In this document: positions 1-8,291 of the stretch, piece after piece
Numbering within the stretch: position 1 is the stretch's first letter
Layout of the letters: each line of letters begins with the position of its first letter
Source: Paenibacillus sp. JQZ6Y-1
GTDB taxonomy: Bacteria; Bacillota; Bacilli; Paenibacillales; Paenibacillaceae
Direction: 5' to 3'
Length of the DNA: 64,000 bases
Assembly (NCBI RefSeq): GCF_040719145.1
Contig: NZ_JBFDUZ010000001.1
Location: forward strand, 1,860,001-1,924,000
Position numbers and translations under genes: made by a program
The notes under the pieces: model-generated
Databases searched by the model: none
Seen by the model: only the letters and a program-made list of their open reading frames with translations
What the model was told of the DNA's origin: nothing

Positions 1-599
1 TGATATGTACGATTCTCGTGTCCGTTTTGCGTAAGAACAGCCACGTTAGCCGCTGCCAAATCATCTAAAGATGCAGCAGCTACTTTACCGGAACCTTCTG
101 GTACTCGTACACTACGAGAGCTAATTGCATCTCCAACGGATACATTCATAAGTTCAAGATATGGTGGATTCCGCAAAATGGTATAGTCCAATCCAGATGC
201 TTGAAGCGTTTGTTCTGTAAATATGTCGGACAACGTGATTTCAGGCAAAATAAGATTGGAATGTTCTTTTCGTATAATCGATGTGAAAATGACGTGCTTA
301 ACCCCCGCCTGTTTTGCAGCAGTAATAACGTTGAAATGTTGTTTATTGCGGTCGGTAAATGCTACTGCGGAAATGAGCATGACTTTTTCCACACCATGAA
401 ACGCCTTCAACAGAGAGTCATAATCGAAATAATCGCCTTGGTGGACCTCTACTCCTTGTTCAACCATTTTTTTTGCTTTAGCAGATTCTAGATCACGTAC
501 GAGTGCAGCGACCTGATTGGGCTGAACTTGTTTGAGTAGAAGATCGAGTGTTTTGCCACCAAGATTGCCTGTTGCTCCAGTAATAAGAATTTTTCCCAT
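1..599 (-). CDS. NmrA-like NAD(P)-binding oxidoreductase (3' end outside window)
   Basis: The start is ATG at 599 with AAAGGAG upstream; the gene runs off the left edge, so about 199 residues are visible and the C-terminus is missing. The N-terminus MGKILITGATGNLGG is a Rossmann GxxGxxG dinucleotide-binding motif, and the rest (LVRDLESAKA, GDYFDYDSLLKAF, LDYTILRNPPYLEL) follows the atypical SDR / NmrA / NAD(P)H:quinone oxidoreductase type 2 pattern. Such proteins bind NAD(P)H and act as quinone or aldehyde reductases or as redox-sensing dinucleotide binders; the substrate cannot be told. It lies downstream of an Rrf2 regulator on the same strand, an arrangement like ywnA-ywnB of Bacillus subtilis. 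A 29-bp perfect palindrome sits about 86-114 bases upstream of its start and is its likely operator. Confidence 0.85.
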   Translation of the reverse strand, partial: MGKILITGATGNLGGKTLDLLLKQVQPNQVAALVRDLESAKAKKMVEQGVEVHQGDYFDYDSLLKAFHGVEKVMLISAVAFTDRNKQHFNVITAAKQAGVKHVIFTSIIRKEHSNLILPEITLSDIFTEQTLQASGLDYTILRNPPYLELMNVSVGDAISSRSVRVPEGSGKVAAASLDDLAAANVAVLTQNGHENRTY

Positions 600-684
600 G
601 TGAATTGCTCCTTTTAAGTTAAATTTTTTGTTTTTGATTAGCATTCCATAGTATGAAAAGAGGTAATATTAAATTTTTGCTCAC

Positions 685-713
685 TGTGTAACTGTAACGG
701 TTACAGTTACACA
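685..713. promoter_or_regulatory. 29-bp perfect palindrome, probable Rrf2 operator
   Basis: Two 14-base arms, TGTGTAACTGTAAC and its exact reverse complement, flank a single G. Each arm contains two tandem TGTAAC half-sites, so the site has four half-sites in all. It lies between the Rrf2 gene and the NmrA-like gene, upstream of the latter. The same TGTAA/TTACA half-site recurs at the Rrf2 promoter (1186-1204), so the Rrf2 protein is the most likely ligand. A weak promoter (GTTACA, 16 bases, TAATAT) could start at the palindrome's downstream edge. Binding is inferred. Confidence 0.65.
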
Positions 714-732
714 AAAGGTAAAAAAAAGACGT

Positions 733-1176
733 TTATTCACGTCTATCTTTTTTTAACAAATCGTCTACAACATCTTGCATGGTAAAGCTAGCCAGAACAT
801 CTTCCATGGAGATTTCCGCTTTTTTAAATATGACAGACAGAACGCTTTGTATATTAGCTCCAACAATGCAGGCTAGCTCAGTATCCTCATGAATCTGAAA
901 CAACTGCCCTTCCTTTACAACTTCAACAGCTCGATAGACATCAAGCAAAGTGATCTGATCAATAGGCTTTAAAAGAGTCGTTCCTTTATAACCTAGATTC
1001 ACATGAACCAAGCCTGCTTTTTTCAACATACTCGTTACTCGACGGATGACGACTGGATTGGTTTTTACACTAATTGCAAAGAATTCAGAAGTACAAGTCA
1101 CATTCTTCCCTATCGCTAATATACTCAGTATATGAATGGCTACAGAAAATCTAGTACTAATTTTGACGGTAGTCAC
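733..1176 (-). CDS. Rrf2 family transcriptional regulator (YwnA-like)
   Basis: A 147-residue winged-helix protein of the Rrf2 family. TRFSVAIHILSILA is the first helix and TNPVVIRRVTSMLKKAGL the recognition helix region, followed by the wing and the LLDVYRAVE dimerization helix. The sequence resembles YwnA of Bacillus subtilis. It lacks the three clustered cysteines of IscR/NsrR; only isolated cysteines appear (in CTSEF and ACIVG), so redox or thiol sensing is possible but an iron-sulfur cluster is not indicated. It probably controls itself and the downstream NmrA-like gene through TGTAA/TTACA sites. The start is uncertain: the GTG given here overlaps a perfect Shine-Dalgarno sequence, and family alignment would start about four codons later, where no ATG exists. 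Confidence 0.85.
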   Translation of the reverse strand: MTTVKISTRFSVAIHILSILAIGKNVTCTSEFFAISVKTNPVVIRRVTSMLKKAGLVHVNLGYKGTTLLKPIDQITLLDVYRAVEVVKEGQLFQIHEDTELACIVGANIQSVLSVIFKKAEISMEDVLASFTMQDVVDDLLKKDRRE

Positions 1177-1185
1177 CTCCTTTTA

Positions 1186-1221
1186 TGTAATCATATTAGT
1201 TACAATAATTGTGGTTGTCAA
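1186..1221 (-). promoter_or_regulatory. Promoter and operator of the Rrf2 gene
   Basis: On the minus strand TTGACA (1216-1221) and TAATAT (1193-1198) are separated by exactly 17 bases, a near-consensus A-type promoter. The inverted repeat TGTAA-N9-TTACA (1186-1204) covers the -10 box. It shares its half-sites with the palindrome at 685-713, which suggests autorepression by the Rrf2 protein. Confidence 0.75.
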
Positions 1222-1482
1222 CCTGTAAAGATGAATTCTTTCTCTTTTGCTTTTCTAATGCATGCATTGCCTCCTCTTTCAATCTGCATTTTATTCGCGG
1301 TAATGATTCATGCTAGATGCTCGACTATTTTATTACAGTTATAATAAAGTGAATTATAGCTATAAGGAGTAGGTACACTGGCAGCAGAATGCATTGAATA
1401 TTGGGTGGGTTCTGAGACTTAGACTTCAAGAATGATTTATGAACTTGTAGCGGAGGAATAGTACGTCAAAAGGAGATTATGT

Positions 1483-2034
1483 ATGATAAGAAACGATAGA
1501 GATACCATTGTAGATGGTATCAAGCATTTATGTGATGGAATTGGTCCATACCAAAAAATGGATACCTTTGAGGATTATCTTAAAATGCAAACGGACGTCT
1601 ATGATACGTTTGGAGACGATTCATTCGATATTTTAATTGATATTTTAGTGAATCCTCCCGATTTGGGGCGCTTTGATCCGAATGATTTTGAATACGAATT
1701 ACAAGAAGCTATTACCGCAGTCGGGCGTAGAAATCCTCGCTATGCTTTAGATACACTTCATGATCTGCTCGGTATAAAAAGTATACGGCTCGTCCTGATA
1801 AATATTATTGGTGGATTGGAAAATGAAGACGGTTTGTTTCTATTGGAGCCTTTATTGCAGCCGTCAGCAGAGTTGGATCCCTTGTCTGAAGATGAACTCA
1901 TAGGCTTAGCTTGTGCGTTCCGTGAGATTAGAGGCGAGAAAGCTGTTGAACTTTTAATAAGAATGAAAGCAAAATATTATAATCATTCATCTGAGCTGTT
2001 GCAATATATAGAAGAAGGGTTAAAGGCACTTTAG
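1483..2034 (+). CDS. Hypothetical protein with HEAT-like helical repeats
   Basis: A 183-residue acidic protein preceded by AAAGGAG six bases before the ATG. No signal peptide, membrane segment or catalytic motif is visible. The sequence is a series of amphipathic helices (YELQEAITAVGRRNPRYAL, DTLHDLLGIKSIRLVLINI, GLENEDGLFLLEPLL, DELIGLACAFREIRGEKAV) with the spacing of HEAT or Armadillo-like repeats, so a protein-binding role is plausible. It is monocistronic and is closed by the strong hairpin at 2103-2144. I do not recognise a named family; proteins of this kind occur as bacterial orphans and sometimes as immunity-like proteins, but nothing here proves that. Confidence 0.75.
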   Translation: MIRNDRDTIVDGIKHLCDGIGPYQKMDTFEDYLKMQTDVYDTFGDDSFDILIDILVNPPDLGRFDPNDFEYELQEAITAVGRRNPRYALDTLHDLLGIKSIRLVLINIIGGLENEDGLFLLEPLLQPSAELDPLSEDELIGLACAFREIRGEKAVELLIRMKAKYYNHSSELLQYIEEGLKAL

Positions 2035-2102
2035 CAGTTTTTTAATTACTGAAAACCTTTGAACATTCATTCCTTAGTGTATAACGTATAATATAGCTGT
2101 TT

Positions 2103-2144
2103 AAAAGACCTCATTTCCTACTTATAGCGGAAACGAGGTCTTTT
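2103..2144. terminator. Bidirectional terminator
   Basis: A 16-bp stem with one mismatch (AAAAGACCTCATTTCC against GGAAACGAGGTCTTTT) and a 10-base loop, T-rich on both exits. It separates the convergent HEAT-like gene (+) and HxlR gene (-). Confidence 0.85.
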
Positions 2145-2212
2145 GCTTTTGCATGGATATAACAATCAAATGATCCTTCACCATCAACTATAGATTCAAC
2201 CATGCTTGCTTT

Positions 2213-2572
2213 CTATCTGGCAGCAGCACTGGAACGCTTTTTATGTTGTTCTCCCCAGATCTTCATTTCCCTAATAATCGGCACTAATGTGCTTCCAAAT
2301 TCGGATAGCGAGTATTCTACTTTTGGGGGAACTTGCGGATATACTTCGCGGTGTACAATCCCGTCTTCTTCCAGCTCTCGCAGTTGCAGCGTGAGCATTC
2401 GTTGCGTAATGGTTGGGCATATTTTGCGAAACTCATTAAATCGGATAGGCCCTTCGATCATATGATACAGAAGGACTCCTTTCCACTTGCCGCCGATCAC
2501 ATCCAGTGTATATTCGACCGGGCAACCCTCTTCATTCGGACATTCACCATAGCCCGATCTGCGGTCACGCAT
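2213..2572 (-). CDS. HxlR family transcriptional regulator
   Basis: A winged-helix DUF24/HxlR protein of about 119 residues. CPVEYTLDVIGGKWKG is the family signature around the conserved N-terminal cysteine, followed by RFNEFRKICPTITQRMLTLQLRELEEDG (helix-turn-helix) and the VEYSLSEFG wing. The ATG at 2572 is preferred to a GTG nine bases upstream because AGAGGAG lies eight bases before it. Family members such as YodB, CatR and HypR sense quinones, aldehydes or disulfide stress through that cysteine and repress adjacent reductases. The divergent gene at 2707 is a quinone-oxidoreductase-like enzyme, which fits. The shared 134-bp intergenic region carries an inverted repeat likely to be the operator. 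Confidence 0.9.
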   Translation of the reverse strand: MRDRRSGYGECPNEEGCPVEYTLDVIGGKWKGVLLYHMIEGPIRFNEFRKICPTITQRMLTLQLRELEEDGIVHREVYPQVPPKVEYSLSEFGSTLVPIIREMKIWGEQHKKRSSAAAR

Positions 2573-2591
2573 GTATCCCACTCCTCTGTCA

Positions 2592-2611
2592 TAGTATACA
2601 AATTGATACTA
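2592..2611. promoter_or_regulatory. Inverted repeat, probable HxlR operator
   Basis: TAGTAT-N8-ATACTA lies in the divergent intergenic region between the HxlR regulator and the MDR oxidoreductase. Its minus-strand copy contains a TATACT that could be the -10 box of the regulator gene. The operator role is inferred from position and symmetry. Confidence 0.5.
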
Positions 2612-2706
2612 GATCACACGATTGTGCGTACTATTCATGCTAGTTAATATACGTTATATTACAACCAGAAATCAATAAGTGCTACACACTCAAGGAGGAA
2701 ATCATC

Positions 2707-3741
2707 ATGCCTAAGCAACAAATGAAAGCCATTGGCTTGCTGAAATATTTACCTATTCATGAATCTGAAAGTCTACTGGACGTTATGATCGATGTACCGG
2801 AACCGTCAGGAAGAGACTTGTTGGTCCGCGTCAAAGCAATTTCTGTCAATCCGGTTGATGTGAAGGTCCGCGCTCCTAAAAGTAAGATCGAAAATACGTT
2901 AAAGGTTCTCGGTTGGGATGTTGCCGGTATTGTTGAACAGGTTGGACCAGAATCTTCATTATTCAAACCAGGCGATGAGGTATACTATGCCGGCAGTATT
3001 GACCGTCCAGGTGGGAATAGCGAGCTTCATCTCGTCGATGAGAGAATCGTTGGGTTTAAACCGGAAACATTGGAATTTGCGCATGCAGCCGCTCTGCCAT
3101 TAACCGCGATCACCGCTTGGGAAGCATTGTTTGATCGTTTGGGCGTGTCGACTTCTACCGAACAAAACGAAGGTAAGTCTATTTTGATCATCGGAGCAGC
3201 CGGTGGTGTCGGTTCGATTGCGACACAATTGGCAAAACACGCTGGCTTAACGGTCATTGGTACAGCCTCACGTCCAGAATCGAGTGATTGGGCTAAACAA
3301 ATGGGCGCTGACTATATTATCAATCATTATGAAGACTTTCTCCCTCAGCTCCAAGCTCAAGGGTTAAAAGAGGTTGATTACATCTTCTGCTTGAACAGTA
3401 CAGACAAGCATTGGAGCAATATGGCGGAAGCAATTGCTCCACAAGGGAAAATTTGCTCCATTGTCGAGACGGATGAGCCGCTGAATCTAACGTTACTGAA
3501 AAACAAAAGCGTTACGTTTTCTTGGGAGCTGATGTTTACCAGACCGTTATTCCAGACTTCAGATATGCTAGAACAGCACAAGCTATTAAACGAAGTCTCT
3601 CGTATGATCGATGAAGGAAGCTTACGTACAACAGTCGCTCAGACCCTCTCGCCCATCCATGCAGCCAATTTGCGCAAAGCTCATGCCATTGTCGAAGAAG
3701 GACGTATGACAGGTAAAATCGTACTTGAGAACTTCGAGTAA
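2707..3741 (+). CDS. Zinc-free MDR oxidoreductase (quinone oxidoreductase-like)
   Basis: A 344-residue medium-chain dehydrogenase/reductase with AAGGAGG seven bases before ATG. The N-terminal GroES-like domain (SVNPVDVKVRAP, GWDVAGIVEQVG) precedes a Rossmann domain with the AAGGVGSIATQLAKHAG motif for NAD(P)H. The cysteine and histidine zinc ligands of alcohol dehydrogenases are absent, as in the QOR and zinc-binding-dehydrogenase-like YhdH/QorA groups. It probably reduces quinones or alkenals with NADPH in the cytoplasm. Divergent to an HxlR regulator, so induction by electrophiles or quinones is likely. A strong terminator lies at 3866-3901. Confidence 0.9.
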   Translation: MPKQQMKAIGLLKYLPIHESESLLDVMIDVPEPSGRDLLVRVKAISVNPVDVKVRAPKSKIENTLKVLGWDVAGIVEQVGPESSLFKPGDEVYYAGSIDRPGGNSELHLVDERIVGFKPETLEFAHAAALPLTAITAWEALFDRLGVSTSTEQNEGKSILIIGAAGGVGSIATQLAKHAGLTVIGTASRPESSDWAKQMGADYIINHYEDFLPQLQAQGLKEVDYIFCLNSTDKHWSNMAEAIAPQGKICSIVETDEPLNLTLLKNKSVTFSWELMFTRPLFQTSDMLEQHKLLNEVSRMIDEGSLRTTVAQTLSPIHAANLRKAHAIVEEGRMTGKIVLENFE

Positions 3742-3865
3742 TCGATTCCTGTTAGATAAATGAAACTTAGAAAAACAAATGATAGAGAAAGTCAGTTGAC
3801 GGATGGTCAGAATCGTTGACTTCCCTATTCATAGATAACTGAAATAATATAGATAATCAAGTATA

Positions 3866-3901
3866 AGCAGCCGATCACTGTGATCAGCTGCTTTCTTTTT
3901 T
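3866..3901 (+). terminator. Rho-independent terminator of the MDR gene
   Basis: The stem AGCAGCCGATCA / TGATCAGCTGCT is followed by TTTCTTTTTT. It lies 125 bases after the MDR stop codon. Confidence 0.85.
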
Positions 3902-3987
3902 ATAATAAAGGTATAAGAGCAATCTCTACATTCCTCTACATTCGCATCAACTTACTGTATCCCTTTTCTACGTCTACTAGCCTAAAC

Positions 3988-4842
3988 TTAACGTAAGGAT
4001 TGGAGGAATCCTGTTCTCCATGTGGGATACTTCAATTCCCAACCACTTTCGCTTTTGGCTTTGCTGTTCGAAGCGCCTCTTTCCCACGGACTTGCACCGG
4101 ATTGAATGTTGGGTACAGGTGCGTGTAATGCGTCTGCATACATCGGTAGCCAATCGGTACCTTTGGCTGGTTCATCATCTACGATGTTATACGTTCCTGT
4201 AGACCAGTCCAATGCCAGTAAAGCAGCATGTGCAGCATCTTCCACATGGACAAACGAAGAGATACCGTCTGTTGCTTCTACCTCCTGCTTTTTTACCTTC
4301 TCAGCCGTAGCCCCATTCTTGTCATACCATGTTGCTGGTCCATACAAAGTGCCATACCGTAAAATCACATATTCCGGAATTTCTTTCACTGCTTCTTCTA
4401 GAGCGACTATGCCGTTAATGGTTGTATGTCTAGGCATCGGGGCATCGATGTCCAATGCGGTTTCTTCTATAGCAGGAGTTGCGCCGGGTTCATATGCCCA
4501 TGAAATACTCTGTGCGATCATTTTTTGAACCTTCGCCTGTTTGACTGCATCTACTAGATTCCGAGTCCCTTCGATGCGTATGCGTGCATTTTCTATTGAA
4601 CTGCCCTCACTTAATGCGGTAAGTTGATGAATGACTACATCTGGTTTTATATCCGTTAATATAGCTGCCATTTGCTCTGCATCAAATACATCAGCAACGA
4701 TAGCTTTGGCTCCTGTTTGTTCAATGATCTGTTTCTGTTCTTCTTTCCGTGTCATGCCAATCACTTCATGTCCAGCCTGTAGAAGCTGTGGCAGCAAGCA
4801 TCTTCCAATCACACCACTTGCACCAGCTACAAAAATCTTCAT
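3988..4842 (-). CDS. NAD-dependent epimerase/dehydratase family protein (SDR)
   Basis: A 284-residue extended SDR with the N-terminal Rossmann motif FVAGASGVIGRCLLPQL. The usual YxxxK pair is not intact: the region SISWAYEPGATPAIEE and the later LRYGTLYGPATWYDK follow the pattern of SDR proteins in which the catalytic tyrosine is lost or displaced. It ends with a substrate-binding segment holding FVHVEDAAHAALLAL. GGAGG lies nine bases before ATG. It is divergent from a MocR regulator at 5104, which may control it. The reaction is unknown; nucleotide-sugar or steroid-like substrates are typical of relatives. Confidence 0.85.
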   Translation of the reverse strand: MKIFVAGASGVIGRCLLPQLLQAGHEVIGMTRKEEQKQIIEQTGAKAIVADVFDAEQMAAILTDIKPDVVIHQLTALSEGSSIENARIRIEGTRNLVDAVKQAKVQKMIAQSISWAYEPGATPAIEETALDIDAPMPRHTTINGIVALEEAVKEIPEYVILRYGTLYGPATWYDKNGATAEKVKKQEVEATDGISSFVHVEDAAHAALLALDWSTGTYNIVDDEPAKGTDWLPMYADALHAPVPNIQSGASPWERGASNSKAKSESGWELKYPTWRTGFLQSLR

Positions 4843-5103
4843 ATACGTACACCTCCATGCTCATTTTATATTCTGTTGTGTGTTTATAAGTAGAATTGGT
4901 ATCGAAGATACACTCTCCGGTGCTGCGTTCTCGGCGGATACTGTTAAGCTTTTCGTTCTAAGACTTCTCTTTCTCATGCAATTGACTTCTTTCTATAAGT
5001 ATGGGATTTGGCATGACTTATCGTAGCATGCTATATTGGTTCTCATAAGGTCCACTTTTATTACATTTTTACCATACCACTTTAGAAGGAAAGGACATTC
5101 CTC

Positions 5104-6495
5104 ATGCAGCCCGAACCAAATGAAACCAAAACGAGACAGGTCTATTCATGGATTCGAGACCGTATCATGCAAGGCAGCTACAAAGCAGGCTCTTCCCTTC
5201 CCTCCACCCGTGAGCTGTGCAAAGAATTGGGAGTCTCGCGCGCCTTGATTGTAGAGGTGTATGAACAATTAACAGCGGAGGGATTTTTGGAAGGTAGACA
5301 AGGGTCAGGAACCTTTGTACGAGATATAGGTTCAAGCCGAGCGTTACATGTACAGTCCGAAGAGCGGATGTACAGGAATGAGGATGACTCCCTAGCTGGT
5401 GGAGAACATCTAGCTAATATTGATTTTCGTCCCAGCTTTCCGGCTCTTGAATATGCTCCTCTACAGAAGTGGAAACGAGTTGCTATGGATGTATACCATG
5501 ACCTTCCCTCTTCTATGCTTGGGTATCAGGAGGATCTAGCTGGCAATATGGAGCTACGTCAGGCGATCTGTGATCACCTTCTGCATACCAAAGGTCTTCA
5601 CTGTCTACCTTCGCAAATTATCGTCACGGCTGGCGCCACTCAGGCATTTTCGATACTCGGCAAGCTGTTATTATCATCTAGTGAAGCGATTGTTATGGAA
5701 GATCCGACGGCAACCTTTATTCATGATATTTTTGCGGAAACAAATGCCCGGATTATACCTATGCCCGTGGATGCAGATGGTCTATGTGTAGAGCAGCTGC
5801 CAACCGATGTAAATCCCAAGTGTATCTTTGTCACACCGTCTCATCAATTTCCACTCGGGAGTATTCTATCCATTACGAGGCGACTCCAATTGCTGGACTA
5901 CGCTCGAAGCACAGGAGCCTATATTATAGAGGATGATTACGATAGCGAGTTCCGGTATGGGGGTATGCCTGTCCATGCGCTGCGCGAGCTTGATATAGAG
6001 CGTGTCATCTATATAGGCACATTTAGCAAAAATATGTTCCCTGCCCTACGACTCGGTTATATCGTGGCTCCACAAGCGTTGATACCATCGATTGTACAGC
6101 TTAAACGTACGGCAGATATGCAGTGCCCTACTTTACCGCAACTTACATTGGCTCGCTTTATGAACGAAGGACATTTGAAGCGTCATATGCTACGAATGAA
6201 ACGAATCTATCATAAACGGAGGACTCATCTGATTCATGCGTTGCAGGCTACATTTGGAGAGAATGTTCAAATCACTGGCGATGCTGCGGGGCTGCATCTG
6301 ATCGCAACATGGCATGGACAAAAGGTGAATCTGCTGACTGCAATGGAACTTGAGCAGCAACGTATTACAATCTACCCAGCCGAACGATACACGATTCGGA
6401 AGGATCAGTATCCTGACAGTCTGATCATGGGATTTGGCAATGTGAACGAGAGTCAGATTTCTGAAGGCATTCAATCTCTTGTGCCATTCCTATAA
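5104..6495 (+). CDS. MocR family (GntR-aminotransferase) transcriptional regulator
   Basis: A 463-residue two-domain regulator. Residues about 8-75 are a GntR winged helix (YSWIRDRIMQGSYKAGSSLP, TRELCKELGVSRALIVEVYEQL). From about residue 110 onward is a fold-type-I aminotransferase-like domain with the PLP region: TAGATQAFSILGKLL, DPTATFIHDIF, YIIEDDYDSEFRYG, and the Schiff-base lysine in GTFSKNMFPALRLGYIV. PdxR and GabR belong to this family. PLP binding looks intact, so it may respond to PLP alone or to an amine or amino acid with PLP. The divergent SDR gene at 3988-4842 is the likely target. AAGGAAAGGA precedes the ATG. Confidence 0.9.
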   Translation: MQPEPNETKTRQVYSWIRDRIMQGSYKAGSSLPSTRELCKELGVSRALIVEVYEQLTAEGFLEGRQGSGTFVRDIGSSRALHVQSEERMYRNEDDSLAGGEHLANIDFRPSFPALEYAPLQKWKRVAMDVYHDLPSSMLGYQEDLAGNMELRQAICDHLLHTKGLHCLPSQIIVTAGATQAFSILGKLLLSSSEAIVMEDPTATFIHDIFAETNARIIPMPVDADGLCVEQLPTDVNPKCIFVTPSHQFPLGSILSITRRLQLLDYARSTGAYIIEDDYDSEFRYGGMPVHALRELDIERVIYIGTFSKNMFPALRLGYIVAPQALIPSIVQLKRTADMQCPTLPQLTLARFMNEGHLKRHMLRMKRIYHKRRTHLIHALQATFGENVQITGDAAGLHLIATWHGQKVNLLTAMELEQQRITIYPAERYTIRKDQYPDSLIMGFGNVNESQISEGIQSLVPFL

Positions 6496-6649
6496 TTCTG
6501 TAAGTCGTTATGTTGAGGTAAGTTGAGGTATGCTCGCGATCTGAGCTTGTTCTCTACATTACACGTAAACAGCAAAAGGAAGGGCAAATGCCCCTCCACT
6601 TGTTCTCTATCGATTTGCTTATTGTAAAATTGCCGTGATGATCATAGAC

Positions 6650-8158
6650 TTAACGCGTGTTACCTAAGAAAAACGAATATCGCTCTGCTTCACCCAACAC
6701 TTCCGTATCCGTCTGGTCAATCAGCCGCACTGCTTTTAGCAACGAATGAATCTGCTCATACATTAGATGCACATTAAATTTGTCCATTTCTTCGCTCTCA
6801 CTATTTACGGTCAAATAATCCGGCATCGGAATGAGTCCAATCATAGGAATCCCCGCTTCAAACAACGGCTGACTCTCACCAAACTGAAACTTGTTATGTC
6901 CGCGCAATATAACGGTTCGTGTATTGGTTCGGTCTTCAATTGCTCTTCTCCAGATCCCCGTCATAGACTCATTACCGGCATACGTGAATTCGGTACTGAT
7001 CTTACCTGTCGGTCCGTATTGTCCATCAGCATGATCGGTCCATTCCATACTGCCTAGATGCTCCACGGTTACACCAGCTACTGCTTTGCGATGTCCATCT
7101 TGCCCGTCCCACAACTCGGGATGATCCTGCATCCAAGTGGAGGTCGCCTGTGATGTCCCGCCAAACACAGGCAATCGAAAATGACCAGTGACAAAAGCAA
7201 AGATGAGCGTACGTTCAGGCTGCTCCTGTTGCAGGTAGCGGATCATGGACAACATCGCTACCGCTCCATTTTCCTCAATCGCATTTACTCCATCCGTGTG
7301 CGTGTTGATAAGAATGGATTCTTTATCATTTTTGCCTTCAATCTTCACATAAAACGATTCCGTTGGTGCACTTGGCTGTACGTCTGCTTGTAGCGTCACA
7401 GTCGCTTGTTTGGATTGTTTTGCTGCATGGATCACGCGCTGTCCTTCTGAAGCGTGAACCCATACTGCTGGAATACCTGCATAGTCCTCGGTAAATGGCA
7501 GGTACTGCTGCTCGACTTTGGCAGGAGATGCCCCATTCCAGACGAGAATGACTGCTAGTACACCTTGTTCTTTTGCTTTTTCTAGATGGACATTTTTTAA
7601 GGCAGTCGTCAGTACAAGATCCCCTACATTCGGAGAAATGCCGTTCGGCTCGTGAATGGATTCACGAATATTCATAATTAGACGTACGGGGAAATGCTCA
7701 AAGTTATGCACGTCCACCACTGCTATTTTACCTTTGGCTGCTTCATAGTGATTGGGATCGGTATATACCAGCTCTCCGGTTACTCCCTCTGCTGTCGTTT
7801 CACCTGAATAGGGAAACGCTGATGATACGTGAATGGTGTCATGACCGATGGTGATGCCGCTGTGCTGTTCTTCCCAGCGATCCAATATGTAGTGATCGGA
7901 ATAGGTGGCGTGTCCGTCCTTTTCCAGTTGCTGCTTTAACCATGCAATGAATTGACTGTGACCTTGAGAGCCTGTTGTGCGGCTTCCGAACGCATTCATT
8001 TGCTGCATGTTGCTAAGCATGGCTGTCGTGGAGTCTAATTTGCTTTTGTCGATCTCAACCTTCGTTTCAATGGGCAATGTTACAGATTGGGTAGCTCCAT
8101 ATCTCCAAGCTGCCGCTACTAACAGCAAAATCGATACCGATAGTATTCGTCTCCACAT
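6650..8158 (-). CDS. M28-like exported metallopeptidase homologue with altered metal site
   Basis: The ATG at 8158 follows AGGAGG by ten bases; an ATG 30 bases upstream has no ribosome binding site. The protein (502 residues) starts with one hydrophobic helix (ILSVSILLLVAAAWRYGA), a signal peptide or anchor. A PA-like insertion spans about residues 110-270, and an M28/Zn-peptidase-like fold follows. The usual metal ligands are only partly kept: the first histidine is present in INTHTDGVNAIEENGA, but the place of the catalytic GEE reads VTGHF, and the later aspartate region reads VTVEHLGSMEW. It may be an atypical peptidase or a catalytically changed relative. It is divergent from a TetR regulator. 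Confidence 0.75.
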   Translation of the reverse strand: MWRRILSVSILLLVAAAWRYGATQSVTLPIETKVEIDKSKLDSTTAMLSNMQQMNAFGSRTTGSQGHSQFIAWLKQQLEKDGHATYSDHYILDRWEEQHSGITIGHDTIHVSSAFPYSGETTAEGVTGELVYTDPNHYEAAKGKIAVVDVHNFEHFPVRLIMNIRESIHEPNGISPNVGDLVLTTALKNVHLEKAKEQGVLAVILVWNGASPAKVEQQYLPFTEDYAGIPAVWVHASEGQRVIHAAKQSKQATVTLQADVQPSAPTESFYVKIEGKNDKESILINTHTDGVNAIEENGAVAMLSMIRYLQQEQPERTLIFAFVTGHFRLPVFGGTSQATSTWMQDHPELWDGQDGHRKAVAGVTVEHLGSMEWTDHADGQYGPTGKISTEFTYAGNESMTGIWRRAIEDRTNTRTVILRGHNKFQFGESQPLFEAGIPMIGLIPMPDYLTVNSESEEMDKFNVHLMYEQIHSLLKAVRLIDQTDTEVLGEAERYSFFLGNTR

Positions 8159-8203
8159 AGATGCGATTCCTCCTAGCTTCACTTCCATTTTCTGATGTTA
8201 CAT

Positions 8204-8232
8204 TTGTCAACTCATGTCGTAAAGTGTAGAAT
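8204..8232 (+). promoter_or_regulatory. Promoter of the TetR gene
   Basis: TTGTCA (8204-8209) and TAGAAT (8227-8232) are separated by 17 bases, 60 bases before the TetR start codon. The same bases read in reverse hold TTGACA for the divergent M28-like gene, so the two promoters overlap face to face. Confidence 0.6.
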
Positions 8233-8291
8233 GGAAACCGCGAAAATACAATACGAAGCCACGTCTGTTGTACAAAGAGGAGGAAAATGTC

